From Synechocystis sp. LKSZ1 (GTDB taxonomy: Bacteria > Cyanobacteriota > Cyanobacteriia > Cyanobacteriales > Microcystaceae), in assembly GCF_040436315.1 (NCBI RefSeq), contig NZ_AP031572.1, forward strand, positions 2,232,001-2,296,000: 64,000 nt of DNA, read 5' to 3'. A model generated the notes under the pieces. The model was not told where the DNA came from. It ran no database searches and saw only the letters and a list, made by a program, of their open reading frames with translations. Shown here one piece after another: positions 8,713 through 17,878 of the stretch (positions within the stretch are counted from its first letter, which is position 1; each line of letters opens with the position of its first letter). A program made the translations under genes and the position numbers.

Positions 8713-9183
8713 CTAGGTTCCAACGGCAATTTTCCCCCGGCCTTGATCAACCGGAATTTCTTGACCATTCTGATCAATTTTAATCAGGTGGAGGGTTTGG
8801 CCGAGTTTCCCTTTTAAAAACCATTCCTGGGGTTGTGTCCCTCCCACATCGACTTCCCCTTGCAGACGCACTGTTTGGGGGTTGACCGTTAGCTGGAGAT
8901 AGGGATTATGGGACTGGCCTGCCACAATATTGGTGTATTGCTCTAGTAACTGGCCCTGGGGGCTGTAGATGGCCACCACGAGTTGGTCAATAGCCTGGGT
9001 TTGGCCCTGGCCCTGTTCTGTAATCCGGCCAGCAGTCAGATCATCGGGATAGTGAAGGGAGCCTTCTAAGTGATAACCCTGTTGCCCCGTCCACTGGAAG
9101 GTTAGGGTTGTCGCCAGGGCCGGTTGCGCTAAACTGAGGCCAATCAACAAAAAACCGACCAGGAATATCCCTAGCGATGCCAT
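8713..9183 (-). CDS. small exported protein of unknown function
   Basis: 156 residues with a clear signal peptide (hydrophobic 4-22, cleavage near ALA-TT). The mature part is predicted mostly beta strand, with alternating polar and hydrophobic residues, and contains no cysteine. I do not recognise a family. Its start overlaps the 3' end of cysS by 13 bp, so it is translationally coupled to or at least co-transcribed with cysS. A role in the periplasm is inferred from the signal peptide only. Confidence 0.7.
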   Translation of the reverse strand: MASLGIFLVGFLLIGLSLAQPALATTLTFQWTGQQGYHLEGSLHYPDDLTAGRITEQGQGQTQAIDQLVVAIYSPQGQLLEQYTNIVAGQSHNPYLQLTVNPQTVRLQGEVDVGGTQPQEWFLKGKLGQTLHLIKIDQNGQEIPVDQGRGKIAVGT

Positions 9184-10628
9184 TGGGTCAGGCCCCCCGG
9201 CTGATCAATTAAGGTAATCCCCTGGGCCTGGAGCAAGTCCCGCAGACGATCGCCTTCGGCAAAATTTTTGGACTGGCGGGCTGCAGTTCGTTGTTGGATC
9301 AGGGCCTCGATCTCCGCATCGGTGAGTCCTGTCGGCCCTGAACGATGCTCCTCAACGGGGGCTGGGGCCTTGAAGCCTAGAACTTGGGCCAACGACACCA
9401 GGGTCTGCCAATGGGATTCGAGTTGCTGGGCATCAGCATCAATCTGGCCCTGATGGGTGAGCAAATTGCCTTGACGACGTAGCTCCTTAGCTAACTCAAA
9501 CAGCACCACCAGGCCCCCGGCAAAGTTGAAGTCATCATCCACAGCCTGGTGAAAGGCCTGGGTGTAGGCATTGCTATCCGGCTGGAGGGCCAAGGGTTTA
9601 AGCGTCCAACCGAGTTTGCTGCCGTACTGCTCTCCAAAACGAAGGCCTTCCGCTAGGGTCTGCCAGCCATTACTGGCGGCCTGCAGGGCCTCCGGGGCAA
9701 AGTCCAGCGGCTTACGATAATGGCCCTGCAATACGAGTAAACGAACGGCCATGGGATCTATCTCAGTGAGCAAATCTCGAATCGTGGTGAAATTTCCCAG
9801 GGACTTCGACATTTTTTCCCCCCCGACCTTCACCATGCCATTGTGCAACCAGTAACGGGCCAGCGGATGCCCGGTGGCCGCCTCCGATTGGGCGATTTCG
9901 TTTTCGTGGTGAGGAAAGATCAGGTCACTCCCTCCTACATGTAAATCAATGGTTTCGCCCAGGTGTTCCCTTACCATGGCTGAGCATTCGATGTGCCACC
10001 CCGGCCGGCCACTACCCCAGAGTGATTCCCAGGCCGGTTCCCCCGGTTTAGCGGCCTTCCAAAGGGCAAAATCAAAGGGGTCTTGTTTCTTCGCCGCTTC
10101 AATATCTTCTACCTCCACCCGGCCACTGGCCCCGGCCTGAAGGTCTTCCAACTTACGCCCCGAGAGCTTACCGTAATCGGGAAAACGTCGTACCGCATAG
10201 TAAACATCGCCTTGGGCCGGATAAGCATAGCCTTTATTTTCCAGTTCCGCCACCAGACGTTTAATGCCATCTAAACTATGGGTTGCACGGGGATAGGCAT
10301 CGGCGGCCTGCACCTGGAGCGCTGCCATATCCTCAAAATAGGCATCAATAAACCGTTCCGAAATAGCCTCCATGGTGGTGCCTTCCGCCTTGGCCCGGTT
10401 CAGAATTTTGTCATCAATGTCAGTGAAGTTTTGGATATAGGTAACTTGATAACCCAACCACTGCAAGTAATGCCGGACAACATCCCAGGTTAAACAAGTG
10501 CGGGCATGGCCCAGATGACAATAGTCATAGACCGTAATGCCACAGCAATACATTTTGACTTTGCCTGCTTCTAGGGGCTGAAAGGCTTCTTTACGACGGC
10601 TCAGGGTGTTGTAGAGGCGGAGGGTCAT
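9171..10628 (-). CDS. cysS: cysteinyl-tRNA synthetase
   Basis: 485 residues from ATG at 10628. It carries the zinc-binding Cys pair and the HIGH-type motif (HLGH, residues 38-41), GWHIECSAM with a further zinc ligand, the HHENE zinc motif, and KMSKS (272-276). It charges tRNA-Cys with cysteine in the cytoplasm. A TTG three codons upstream (10637) lies at better distance from AGGAGAGG than the ATG, so the start may be there; the family start MTLRLYN favours the ATG. The 3' end overlaps the next exported-protein gene. Confidence 0.97.
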   Translation of the reverse strand: MTLRLYNTLSRRKEAFQPLEAGKVKMYCCGITVYDYCHLGHARTCLTWDVVRHYLQWLGYQVTYIQNFTDIDDKILNRAKAEGTTMEAISERFIDAYFEDMAALQVQAADAYPRATHSLDGIKRLVAELENKGYAYPAQGDVYYAVRRFPDYGKLSGRKLEDLQAGASGRVEVEDIEAAKKQDPFDFALWKAAKPGEPAWESLWGSGRPGWHIECSAMVREHLGETIDLHVGGSDLIFPHHENEIAQSEAATGHPLARYWLHNGMVKVGGEKMSKSLGNFTTIRDLLTEIDPMAVRLLVLQGHYRKPLDFAPEALQAASNGWQTLAEGLRFGEQYGSKLGWTLKPLALQPDSNAYTQAFHQAVDDDFNFAGGLVVLFELAKELRRQGNLLTHQGQIDADAQQLESHWQTLVSLAQVLGFKAPAPVEEHRSGPTGLTDAEIEALIQQRTAARQSKNFAEGDRLRDLLQAQGITLIDQPGGLTQWHR

Positions 10629-10764
10629 AGCTATCAAACAGTGTTCCTCTCCTACCTTACCCCGAACCGGGGAACAATGTCTGTAGAGGAATATTCAGCG
10701 TTCTGGAATCATTGCAGGGACGAGTTTTGGCCTGTATTGTAAGCGAGACAGTACAAGCAAAGGT

Positions 10765-11643
10765 CTACTCAGCCAAATCCGCCGGGCCAGAAATATTTTT
10801 GAGTTCCAGGTCAGGGCAAGTCCGCTTAAACAGGCCCGTGAGCACTTTACCCGGCCCTACTTCCCAAACGCTCGTAACACCGAGGGGAGGCAGGGCCTGC
10901 ATAATTTCCTGCCAGCGCACCGACCCCGTCATTTGTCGGATTAATCGTTGTTTGAGGATATCCCCAGCCTGGGTCGGGGTGGGATCAACGTTGGATAGAA
11001 CGGGCACCTGGGCATCCTGGAAGGGCGTATTTTCTAGAATGGCCTGGAATTGTTGGGCCGCTCCGGCCATAAAGGGAGAGTGGAAGGCCCCGGAAACCTT
11101 AAGGGGAACAGCCCGCTTGGCCTTCACCTGGGCCAGAATACTATCCACTGCCTCTGGTTTCCCAGAAATCACCACCTGTTCCGCACTGTTATCGTTGGCG
11201 AGAACAACATCGGGGGTTGTGGCCAGGAGTTCTAATAATTGAGCCGGGTCAAACTTCATCAGGGCCGCCATTTTGCCTCCCTGGGCCTGGCTCATCAGCT
11301 CTGCTCGCTGTTTCACCAATTGTAATCCCGTGGCAAAGTCAAAAACCCCCACGGCGTAGAGGGCCGAATATTCTCCGAGGCTATGGCCGGCTACGTAGGC
11401 AGGACTGGCCCCTTGGCCCTTCAAAAGGTCACTCAAAATACTTTCAATCACGTACAAGCAGGGTTGAGTGTACTGCGTCTGGGAGAGTTCCGCCTCATCT
11501 CCCTGGCATCGTTCCATCACTGACCAACCCAAAATCTGCTCGGCTTGGGTCAATTTCTCCTGGGCCGATGGGATGGCCGGTAGGTCTTGCCCCATGCCCA
11601 CGCTCTGCGATCCTTGTCCTGGAAATACCCATGCTGTTGTCAT
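10765..11643 (-). CDS. fabD: malonyl-CoA:ACP transacylase
   Basis: 292 residues from ATG 11643 (MTTAWVFPGQGSQSVGMG), the usual start of the family; an upstream ATG at 11661 would add six residues. The nucleophile is Ser88 in GHSLGEYSAL, and the His of GAFHSPFM is the partner. It moves malonyl groups from CoA to acyl carrier protein for fatty acid synthesis. It appears to be transcribed alone, downstream of a DUF1400 protein gene on the same strand, with a palindrome between. Confidence 0.96.
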   Translation of the reverse strand: MTTAWVFPGQGSQSVGMGQDLPAIPSAQEKLTQAEQILGWSVMERCQGDEAELSQTQYTQPCLYVIESILSDLLKGQGASPAYVAGHSLGEYSALYAVGVFDFATGLQLVKQRAELMSQAQGGKMAALMKFDPAQLLELLATTPDVVLANDNSAEQVVISGKPEAVDSILAQVKAKRAVPLKVSGAFHSPFMAGAAQQFQAILENTPFQDAQVPVLSNVDPTPTQAGDILKQRLIRQMTGSVRWQEIMQALPPLGVTSVWEVGPGKVLTGLFKRTCPDLELKNISGPADLAE

Positions 11644-11677
11644 GCCGAAATGCGATCCCACTCACTAAACGGTATTG

Positions 11678-11693
11678 GACTATACATATAGTC
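11678..11693. repeat. perfect palindrome upstream of fabD
   Basis: GACTATA-CA-TATAGTC, seven-base arms with a 2-bp centre, lies 35 bp upstream of the fabD ATG. The symmetry and position suit an operator for a dimeric regulator or a short leader hairpin. No T tract follows on either strand, so it is not a standard terminator. Confidence 0.4.
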
Positions 11694-11753
11694 TTCGCCC
11701 TTATCTTACCAGGCTGGGTTCACGGTGTTGAGGGGGCAGTTCTAGGGATTGGA

Positions 11754-12272
11754 TCAGAAAGGGAGTTTAGACAAACTGGCTTCCATGCTCTTGAATTGTT
11801 GGTATAGTTCCATCAGGCGATCGCCATTGACGTACAATTCCTGGGTGGGGTAATTTTCCAGAATTTCAATCACCTGTACCTGATTGTCATTGACGGCAGA
11901 GGTAATCAAGGCTCCGCGTAGAGCCTCAGGGCTGGCTTTCTGGGAAGGCGTATGGAACACCTCGCTAATTTGCCCCAATAGATATTGACCGAGAAAACCG
12001 TTCAGCACTTGGGATAATAATTCAGGACTGGCCTGTACGGATTGATTGAGCCAATGCCGCAGGTCTTCCGGTTGCTTCTTTGCTAGCGCCAGATAACCGG
12101 CTAGACGAGGAGAGACTTCGCCGCTACGACTCAGTTGACTTAAATCCTGAACCGGGATGGATTCTTGCAAGATACTGTAGCGGAGTACGATTTGTTCGGC
12201 TCCTAAACTCGGAGACCCAAGGCCAACGGTTAAGCCAAACCCGATGAGCAATGACCACCATGGATAACGCAT
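11754..12272 (-). CDS. exported DUF1400-domain protein
   Basis: 172 residues with an N-terminal signal peptide (about 5-24, LGAEQ at the cleavage). The mature part fits DUF1400: AEQIVLRYSILQESIPVQDL, a helical middle, then VIEILENYPTQELYVNGDRL. In cyanobacteria this domain often precedes an alpha/beta hydrolase; here it stands alone, so no catalytic activity is implied. A HIP1-type octamer GCGATCGC is at 11817-11824 inside the gene. Function is unknown. Confidence 0.75.
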   Translation of the reverse strand: MRYPWWSLLIGFGLTVGLGSPSLGAEQIVLRYSILQESIPVQDLSQLSRSGEVSPRLAGYLALAKKQPEDLRHWLNQSVQASPELLSQVLNGFLGQYLLGQISEVFHTPSQKASPEALRGALITSAVNDNQVQVIEILENYPTQELYVNGDRLMELYQQFKSMEASLSKLPF

Positions 12273-12343
12273 CTACACCTCCTCAAACTTGAGGCCATTA
12301 CAACGCTTTCTATAATCAAGGGAGTGTCCATTCTACGCTAGGA

Positions 12344-12793
12344 TTGCTCAAATTGGTTATACGTTTCCGCTGGTGGGGTTTAGGGCTAGGTCTTAGCTTC
12401 TGTACTTGCTTTCTTGCTCCCGTTCAGGCCCAAACGGCCCTCTATCAGCCCTTACCTTTGGCCCTCAACCAAACCCTGACGGATGTGCTTTCTCCCCAGG
12501 ATATTCCCACCGGCGAAGGGGGCTTCGCGCGGGATTACCAAGTCCAACTCCAGGCCAACGACCAGATTGTAATTGATTTGCAGTCGAACGAATTTGATAC
12601 GGTGCTCGTGCTCATCGCTGCCGATGGTTCCACGGTCGGGGCCAACGATGATAGCCCCGAGGGCGGCAGTAACTCTCTGCTGTTTGCTCGCATTCAAGAA
12701 GCGGGCCGCTATATTGTCCGGGTACGAACTTTTGGCCTGGCCGGGGGGGGCCGCTTTAATCTCAAGGTAACTCGTCTCCGGCCGATGGATTAG
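12344..12793 (+). CDS. exported protein with a PPC (pre-peptidase C-terminal) domain
   Basis: 149 residues. A signal peptide ends near VQAQ (about residue 30). The mature part matches a PPC domain: FARDYQVQLQANDQIVIDL, SNEFDTVLVLI, GANDDSPEGGSNSLLFARI and GRYIVRVRTFG. PPC domains are beta-sandwich modules on secreted proteases and other exported proteins; here the domain is the entire mature protein. Translation would start with TTG at 12344, because an upstream GTG frame stops at once. It is divergent from the DUF1400 gene. Confidence 0.7.
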   Translation: MLKLVIRFRWWGLGLGLSFCTCFLAPVQAQTALYQPLPLALNQTLTDVLSPQDIPTGEGGFARDYQVQLQANDQIVIDLQSNEFDTVLVLIAADGSTVGANDDSPEGGSNSLLFARIQEAGRYIVRVRTFGLAGGGRFNLKVTRLRPMD

Positions 12794-12915
12794 ACCGACA
12801 GAGATCAATCAATACCCGACGACCTAAAACGGGGAAACCGAATTGAAGAAGGGTAGGACATTTCCCAGGATTAGTGGGTTTTAGGGCCTTGCAACGTATC
12901 GAGACTTGCACCCGT

Positions 12916-13461
12916 CTACACAAAGACCTCGGCACTTTTAAACCATTGGCCCTGTTGGTCTTTCTGCGACAGAATCGGGGGAACTGGGCATTGCCAATCA
13001 ATGGCCAAATCCGGATCATCCCAGCGAATCGTACGTTCAGCCTCTGCACAATAGTAGTTAGTGGTTTTATAGAGAAAATCAGCGCTGGGAGAGAGTACTA
13101 GAAAACCATGGGCAAAACCCTCAGGAATCCAGAATTGTCGCTTATTTTCAGCGCTTAAAACACAACTGGCCCACTGGCCAAAGGTTGGAGAAGAGCGACG
13201 TAGATCAACGGCTACATCAAGAACTTCTCCTGTCACAACTCTCACCAGCTTTCCTTGGGGGGAGGTAATTTGGTAATGCAGGCCCCTCAGTACTCCCTGG
13301 CGAGAATGGGAGTGATTATCTTGCACAAAATGAGGGGCAAATCCAAGGGACTTGGCTAAGGTTTTTTCATTGTAGCTTTCTAAAAAAAAGCCCCGCTCAT
13401 CTTCATAGACTTTAGGCTCTAAAATTACAGCATCTGGAATCTTAGTGGGAATGACATGCAT
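12916..13461 (-). CDS. rfbC: dTDP-4-dehydrorhamnose 3,5-epimerase
   Basis: 181 residues from ATG 13461 (MHVIPTKIPDAV); the frame runs 13 codons further upstream, but this is the family's normal start. Typical RmlC features are FFLESYNE, the active-site His and neighbours in QDNHSHSRQGVLRGLHYQ, and WIPEGFAHGF. It epimerises C3 and C5 in the dTDP-L-rhamnose pathway, which supplies rhamnose for O-antigen or exopolysaccharide. The other rml genes are not next to it. Confidence 0.94.
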   Translation of the reverse strand: MHVIPTKIPDAVILEPKVYEDERGFFLESYNEKTLAKSLGFAPHFVQDNHSHSRQGVLRGLHYQITSPQGKLVRVVTGEVLDVAVDLRRSSPTFGQWASCVLSAENKRQFWIPEGFAHGFLVLSPSADFLYKTTNYYCAEAERTIRWDDPDLAIDWQCPVPPILSQKDQQGQWFKSAEVFV

Positions 13462-13536
13462 AAAAAATAGGCATTTTATGGATCTGAGTTTACAATACAA
13501 ATAATATAGATTACCTGAATTATATAAATACTAACG

Positions 13537-13899
13537 ATGGTAATTGAGTGGTTAAAATTTCACGTCCCACCGACCCTACAGATGTATTTTGTGGAACAGG
13601 ATTTGGCCCACTGGACTCAGGCCCTGTCTACTCAACCTGGCTTTGTCAGCAAGGAAGTCTGGCTTAATCCAGCCCAGTCCGATGAAATTGTTCTGATTAT
13701 TCGTTGGCGTACCCGTCAGCAATGGAAGGCGATTTGTCCGAACCTTTTGGCCCAGATCGAGGCCAATTTTTGCCAAGCAGTGGGAGCCGATAACTACTGC
13801 ATGGTAGAGGCGGGAGAATACGAAATCCATAAACTTCCCCACCTCCATGTCACGGCCCCTAGAGCTGAATCTGAAACTCCCCTAGGGACGGCTGGCTAG
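13537..13899 (+). CDS. TIGR03792-type small protein, monooxygenase-like fold
   Basis: 120 residues. It opens MVIEWLKFHVPP and continues with PGFVSKEVWLNP and VLIIRWRTRQQWKAI, the pattern of a small cyanobacterial family (TIGR03792) related to dimeric ABM-type ferredoxin-like proteins. No signal peptide. Biochemical role is unknown. Its last 41 bp overlap the 3' end of the convergent exported-protein gene. Confidence 0.72.
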   Translation: MVIEWLKFHVPPTLQMYFVEQDLAHWTQALSTQPGFVSKEVWLNPAQSDEIVLIIRWRTRQQWKAICPNLLAQIEANFCQAVGADNYCMVEAGEYEIHKLPHLHVTAPRAESETPLGTAG

Positions 13900-14551
13900 G
13901 AAAATCATCATCTTGGGCCACCGTGGGAATGGGCAGGTCTTCAACCTGGATTTGTTGCCGCTGGCTTTCACTAAGGGTAATTGGGGCCAAAACACCTGCG
14001 GGATTGAGTTGGTAGGCTTCCACCACTAGATCCGTGGGACAACAGGGGGGGTCGGTCGGCTTCGGTCTGAGTAGGGTCACCCGGACTTGGCCCCCTTTCA
14101 CGCTGAGGGACTGAACCCTAACCCGGTCACCAAGTCTGTAGGTATCAACATTACTCAAACCATTACCTTGAATGGTCACTACTGCTAAGTACATAAAAGT
14201 ACTATCACCGCCGTTGTTGAGGGCCAAAATCACCGCCGCATCCTGGCTGCCATCCTGGTTGATGTCTCCGAGCGCAATGGGAGGAATCAGCGTCAGTGTC
14301 GTATTTCCCTGCTGGAGGGTGCCATTGCTTAGGGTAAAGGTTCCTTGTTGGGACAGGGTGTAGGTGGCATTTTTCAAAGCCTGGAGTGTTAGGGGCGATG
14401 CCGGACTCTGGGCGACTGCCGAGGCCAGGGCCGGTTGGGAATTTTCCAATCCGAGCGTCAAACCCCCCAGGCCAAAGGTGGCCCAAAAAACGCCGGCTAT
14501 TAAACCCTGGAGTCCCCGACCCATGGAAGAGGTTGAAGATAGCTTCTGCAT
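13859..14551 (-). CDS. exported protein with a calcium-loop-like motif, unknown function
   Basis: 230 residues. An N-terminal hydrophobic segment (about 14-43) ends in a signal-peptidase-like site near ALASA. The motif DINQDGSQDAAV (a DxNxDG loop as in FG-GAP/VCBS or dockerin repeats) occurs once near residue 95, and a CC pair occurs near residue 165. The C-terminus is acidic and proline-rich. No family was recognised. It lies 3 bp after the next upstream exported-protein gene and overlaps the convergent TIGR03792 gene by 41 bp. Confidence 0.68.
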   Translation of the reverse strand: MQKLSSTSSMGRGLQGLIAGVFWATFGLGGLTLGLENSQPALASAVAQSPASPLTLQALKNATYTLSQQGTFTLSNGTLQQGNTTLTLIPPIALGDINQDGSQDAAVILALNNGGDSTFMYLAVVTIQGNGLSNVDTYRLGDRVRVQSLSVKGGQVRVTLLRPKPTDPPCCPTDLVVEAYQLNPAGVLAPITLSESQRQQIQVEDLPIPTVAQDDDFPSQPSLGEFQIQL

Positions 14552-14554
14552 GGC

Positions 14555-15025
14555 CTATTCCCAAAAAAGGTTACTATCACGGGCAGTGCAAACCATTTGA
14601 CGATTGTTAGCCAAAGCGTTCATCCAATCCTTCATATTGCTTTGGCTCCCCGTGCCCTTGATCCAATAGACAGTCAACAGATTAAAGGTTTCACTGGATT
14701 CACAGGAAAAGGATAAACTGCCGTCGGGAATCGTGGGAATATTTTGGGCACACTGCCAGTCCGAATTGGCATTCATCAGTTGCTGGAGACCTTTAATATC
14801 CTTTGTTTCAACCGCAACTTCTTTATCTTGGTAGCGACAAACCCAGGTGAGCAATTGAGTGGGGTCATTATCAACATCATCCAATCCGGGTTGTTTTAGA
14901 ACAGGTTGTACGGCAGGGATTTGATCGCCAGGAGCGACTTGGGCATGGAGAGGAGAGAACACCGCTCCCCCCATCGTCGTCAAGAGGGCCGCCAAGGCCC
15001 CCGGCCAAAGAAAAAATGTTTTCAT
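14555..15025 (-). CDS. small exported protein of unknown function
   Basis: 156 residues with a signal peptide (hydrophobic 3-28, ending LHAQ). The mature domain has four cysteines (WVCRYQ, DWQCAQN, SFSCES, MVCTARD) that could form two disulphides in the periplasm. The family is not recognised. The next exported-protein gene begins 3 bp downstream, so the two are probably one transcript. Confidence 0.66.
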   Translation of the reverse strand: MKTFFLWPGALAALLTTMGGAVFSPLHAQVAPGDQIPAVQPVLKQPGLDDVDNDPTQLLTWVCRYQDKEVAVETKDIKGLQQLMNANSDWQCAQNIPTIPDGSLSFSCESSETFNLLTVYWIKGTGSQSNMKDWMNALANNRQMVCTARDSNLFWE

Positions 15026-15138
15026 AGGAGGCGTAAATAATGATACCTGGCACCTAGCCTAGCATCAAATATCGATGGACTTGCCCAAAGGTTTTTAAGG
15101 ATTTGTATCAGTCGGCCCTATTTCCTGGCAAGGAAACA

Positions 15139-17571
15139 TTAACTCCGGAGGGTAACAGCGAATTCCGCCTTGAGGGCCGCTCGAATTTGGTTGTGAACGG
15201 GCTCTACATCCTCATCGGTTAGGGTTCGATCCTGGAGACGATAGGCCAGGCTAAAGGCCAGACTGCGTTGGCCCGAGGGAACGGCCTCGCCCCGGTAATC
15301 ATCAAAGAGTTCGACGCCGGCTAAAAGTTTACCTCCGGCTTTGGTCATCACCCGAGTCAGGTCTGCCACTGTCAGGTCGAGGGGGGCAAACAGGGCCAAA
15401 TCCCTTTCCACGGCGGGATAGGCAGAATAGGCCTGAAAATGGGGAATACTGCCTTGGGGAGTCATTAGGACGGCTGTGAGAATATCCAAGCGAAGTTCAA
15501 AGCCATAAACCGCCTCGATCAGGTCTCGTTCTTGCCGGAGTTGGGGATGGAGTTGGCCAAAATAGCCCAAGGCCTGGCCCTTGAGCCAGAGGGAAGCGGT
15601 GCGGCCGGGATGAAGCCGACTATCTTTTTGATCGGGTTGATATTCTACGCTCAGGCCTAAACGGGTAAAAACTTGCTCAAGCAGTCCCTTGGCTTCGTAC
15701 CAAGTCATGGGGGCTGGTTTTCCTCCCCGTTGCCAGCGACCTTGGGGAAATAATTCTCCCCCCAGAATCCCCGCCACTACCTCGGCTTCTTGAATGCCCT
15801 GGTTATCCTGCCAGAAAATCCGCCCGATTTCAAAGCCATTGAGGGCGCCATTGCCCTGGGCTAGATTGTAGGCCAAGGCATCGATTAGGCCGTCCAACAG
15901 ATTGGTGCGCAGGGCCGAGTATTCTGCCAACAGGGGATTGGCTAAAACCACCTCCCGGCCCTGGGGCTTAACCAAGGAATAGTGCACTACTTCCGTCAAC
16001 CCAACCCCGCGAAAGGCCTCTCGTACCAAGCGTTCCCGTTGATAGGCTAAAGACAGGCCCCCAGCTAGAGTTTGGGGCGGCAGTTGATCGACAAAATGGT
16101 CATAGCCGTAGAGTCGGGCCACCTCTTCAATCAAGTCAATTTCTCGTTCAATATCTCGCTGGCGGTAAGATGGCACCAGCACCGACCAAGTTAGGGGGGT
16201 TTGGCTTAGAGGCGTCAGTTGACAGCCCAGATCCATTAGAATCCGCTCAATCTCTTCTCCGGTCAGAGAACCCAGACCCGTATCCTTTTGTACAGGGCCG
16301 AGGATGGCATTAAGACGATCTAACCGTAGGGTAATCGCCGTTGAGGCAAGACGGGGCCGGGCATCGGCTTGGCTTTGCTGAATGGGTTGGCCTCCGGCCA
16401 GTTCCGTGATGAGATGGATGGCCCGTGCTAGGGCCTGCTCTAGTTCGCACTGGTTAACTCCCCGCTCATAACGGGTGGAGGATTCACTGCGGAGGTTCTG
16501 GGCCTTACTAGAACGGCGAATGGTGACCCCGTCAAACAGGGCCGACTCTAGAACAATATTTTGGGTTTGGGCGTGGACTTCCGTCTCGGCTCCCCCCATC
16601 ACCCCAGCAATGGCCACAGGTTTATCCTGGATGGTAATCAGTAAGTTTTGCGGCGTCAGGGAACGTAATTGCTCATCAAGGGTTAACAAACTCTCCCCAG
16701 CCTGGGCAAAGCGGACTCCTAGCCTGAGATCCGGACTGCCGGCCAGGGCCTGTAAACGCTCCCGGTCAAAGGCGTGGAGGGGTTGGCCCCATTCCAGCAA
16801 GACATAATTGGTAATGTCAACCACATTATTAATCGGCCGTACCCCAGCGGCCTGGAGACGCTGTTGTAACCACGCAGGAGACGGCGCAATGGTAATCCCC
16901 TCCATTACTGTACCAATGTAGAGGGGACAGGCCGAAGGCTCTTGCACCTGAATCTTTAGATCATTGGCCTGGGCCACCGTTATTGACGGGATAGACGGCA
17001 AGGTTAAGCGGGCCCCCGTCAGGGCCGCTACTTCTCGGGCCACCCCGACCATACTCAAGGCATCGGCCCGATTGGCCGTGGGGCTAATATCTAGAATGAC
17101 GTCATCCAAGCCCAGCAGGGGTCGTACATCCAAGCCTGGCGGGAGATTATTATCAGTAAAAATATGAATACCTGCGGAGGTTTTCTCCAAGCCCAGTTCC
17201 GCTAAAGAACAAATCATCCCCTCGGAACGTTCTCCTCGGAGCTTGGTGGGCTTTAACTTCAGGTCAATACAGGGAAGATAGGTTCCCACGAGGGCTACCG
17301 GCACAAAAATATCGGCTCTGACATTACTGGCCCCACAGACAATCTGTAGCGGTTCAGCAGCACCAACATCGACTCGACAGACGCTCAGCTTATCGGCATT
17401 GGGATGTTGGGCCCGTTCGAGAACCTTTCCGACCACAACCCCTTGGGCCCACTGACGACGGTCTTCTATCTCCTCTACTTCTAAACCGGCAATGGTTAGT
17501 AATTCGGCTAAAGCTTCTGGAGAAAGCGTCAGTTCAACAAGGGACGTGAGCCAGTTGACCGAGATACGCAT
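15139..17571 (-). CDS. pheT: phenylalanyl-tRNA synthetase beta subunit
   Basis: 810 residues, full length for the bacterial beta chain. Order of domains: tRNA-binding EMAP-like domain (about 40-155, with [19 protein letters not shown]), B3/B4 editing domain (about 200-390, [14 protein letters not shown] at its end), B5 domain (about 400-490), the catalytic-like core, and the C-terminal ferredoxin-fold anticodon-binding domain (about 715-810, from [18 protein letters not shown]). It pairs with PheS, which is not in this window. It is divergent from spkB. Confidence 0.97.
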   Translation of the reverse strand: MRISVNWLTSLVELTLSPEALAELLTIAGLEVEEIEDRRQWAQGVVVGKVLERAQHPNADKLSVCRVDVGAAEPLQIVCGASNVRADIFVPVALVGTYLPCIDLKLKPTKLRGERSEGMICSLAELGLEKTSAGIHIFTDNNLPPGLDVRPLLGLDDVILDISPTANRADALSMVGVAREVAALTGARLTLPSIPSITVAQANDLKIQVQEPSACPLYIGTVMEGITIAPSPAWLQQRLQAAGVRPINNVVDITNYVLLEWGQPLHAFDRERLQALAGSPDLRLGVRFAQAGESLLTLDEQLRSLTPQNLLITIQDKPVAIAGVMGGAETEVHAQTQNIVLESALFDGVTIRRSSKAQNLRSESSTRYERGVNQCELEQALARAIHLITELAGGQPIQQSQADARPRLASTAITLRLDRLNAILGPVQKDTGLGSLTGEEIERILMDLGCQLTPLSQTPLTWSVLVPSYRQRDIEREIDLIEEVARLYGYDHFVDQLPPQTLAGGLSLAYQRERLVREAFRGVGLTEVVHYSLVKPQGREVVLANPLLAEYSALRTNLLDGLIDALAYNLAQGNGALNGFEIGRIFWQDNQGIQEAEVVAGILGGELFPQGRWQRGGKPAPMTWYEAKGLLEQVFTRLGLSVEYQPDQKDSRLHPGRTASLWLKGQALGYFGQLHPQLRQERDLIEAVYGFELRLDILTAVLMTPQGSIPHFQAYSAYPAVERDLALFAPLDLTVADLTRVMTKAGGKLLAGVELFDDYRGEAVPSGQRSLAFSLAYRLQDRTLTDEDVEPVHNQIRAALKAEFAVTLRS

Positions 17572-17878
17572 AGCCTTTCATTACCTATCTTTCGTTGAGC
17601 GAGACTATTGTATCGTTAGTTGTGATAGCCTGGAAACAAGCGAGCGTCGCCCTTGGCGCCACTACATATCAAAAATATTAGATATTGAATCACTGCCCTT
17701 CGGCCATCCCGATCAACCTCGTAGTCAACGACCCCATCAACCGGCCATGGAAAAAGTTCCTTCCTCCGGGGGTGGTGATTCTCCCATGGTTTAGGGCATG
17801 TTTGATTAGGGGAAGTTACTAGCCTATTTTTCAGGGGCCAGGAACTTTTGTCAGACCATTAATCTTTGGTGATACGGA
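17572..17878. other. divergent intergenic region pheT/spkB
   Basis: About 300 bp without a recognisable gene, tRNA or repeat. It should hold the pheT and spkB promoters. A 15-codon frame (17747-17794) has a good ATG but no known likeness and was not called. Confidence 0.4.

Noticed and set aside
17747-17794. 15-codon frame with ATG in the pheT/spkB gap
   Set aside because: Too short and with no likeness to any known small photosynthetic protein.
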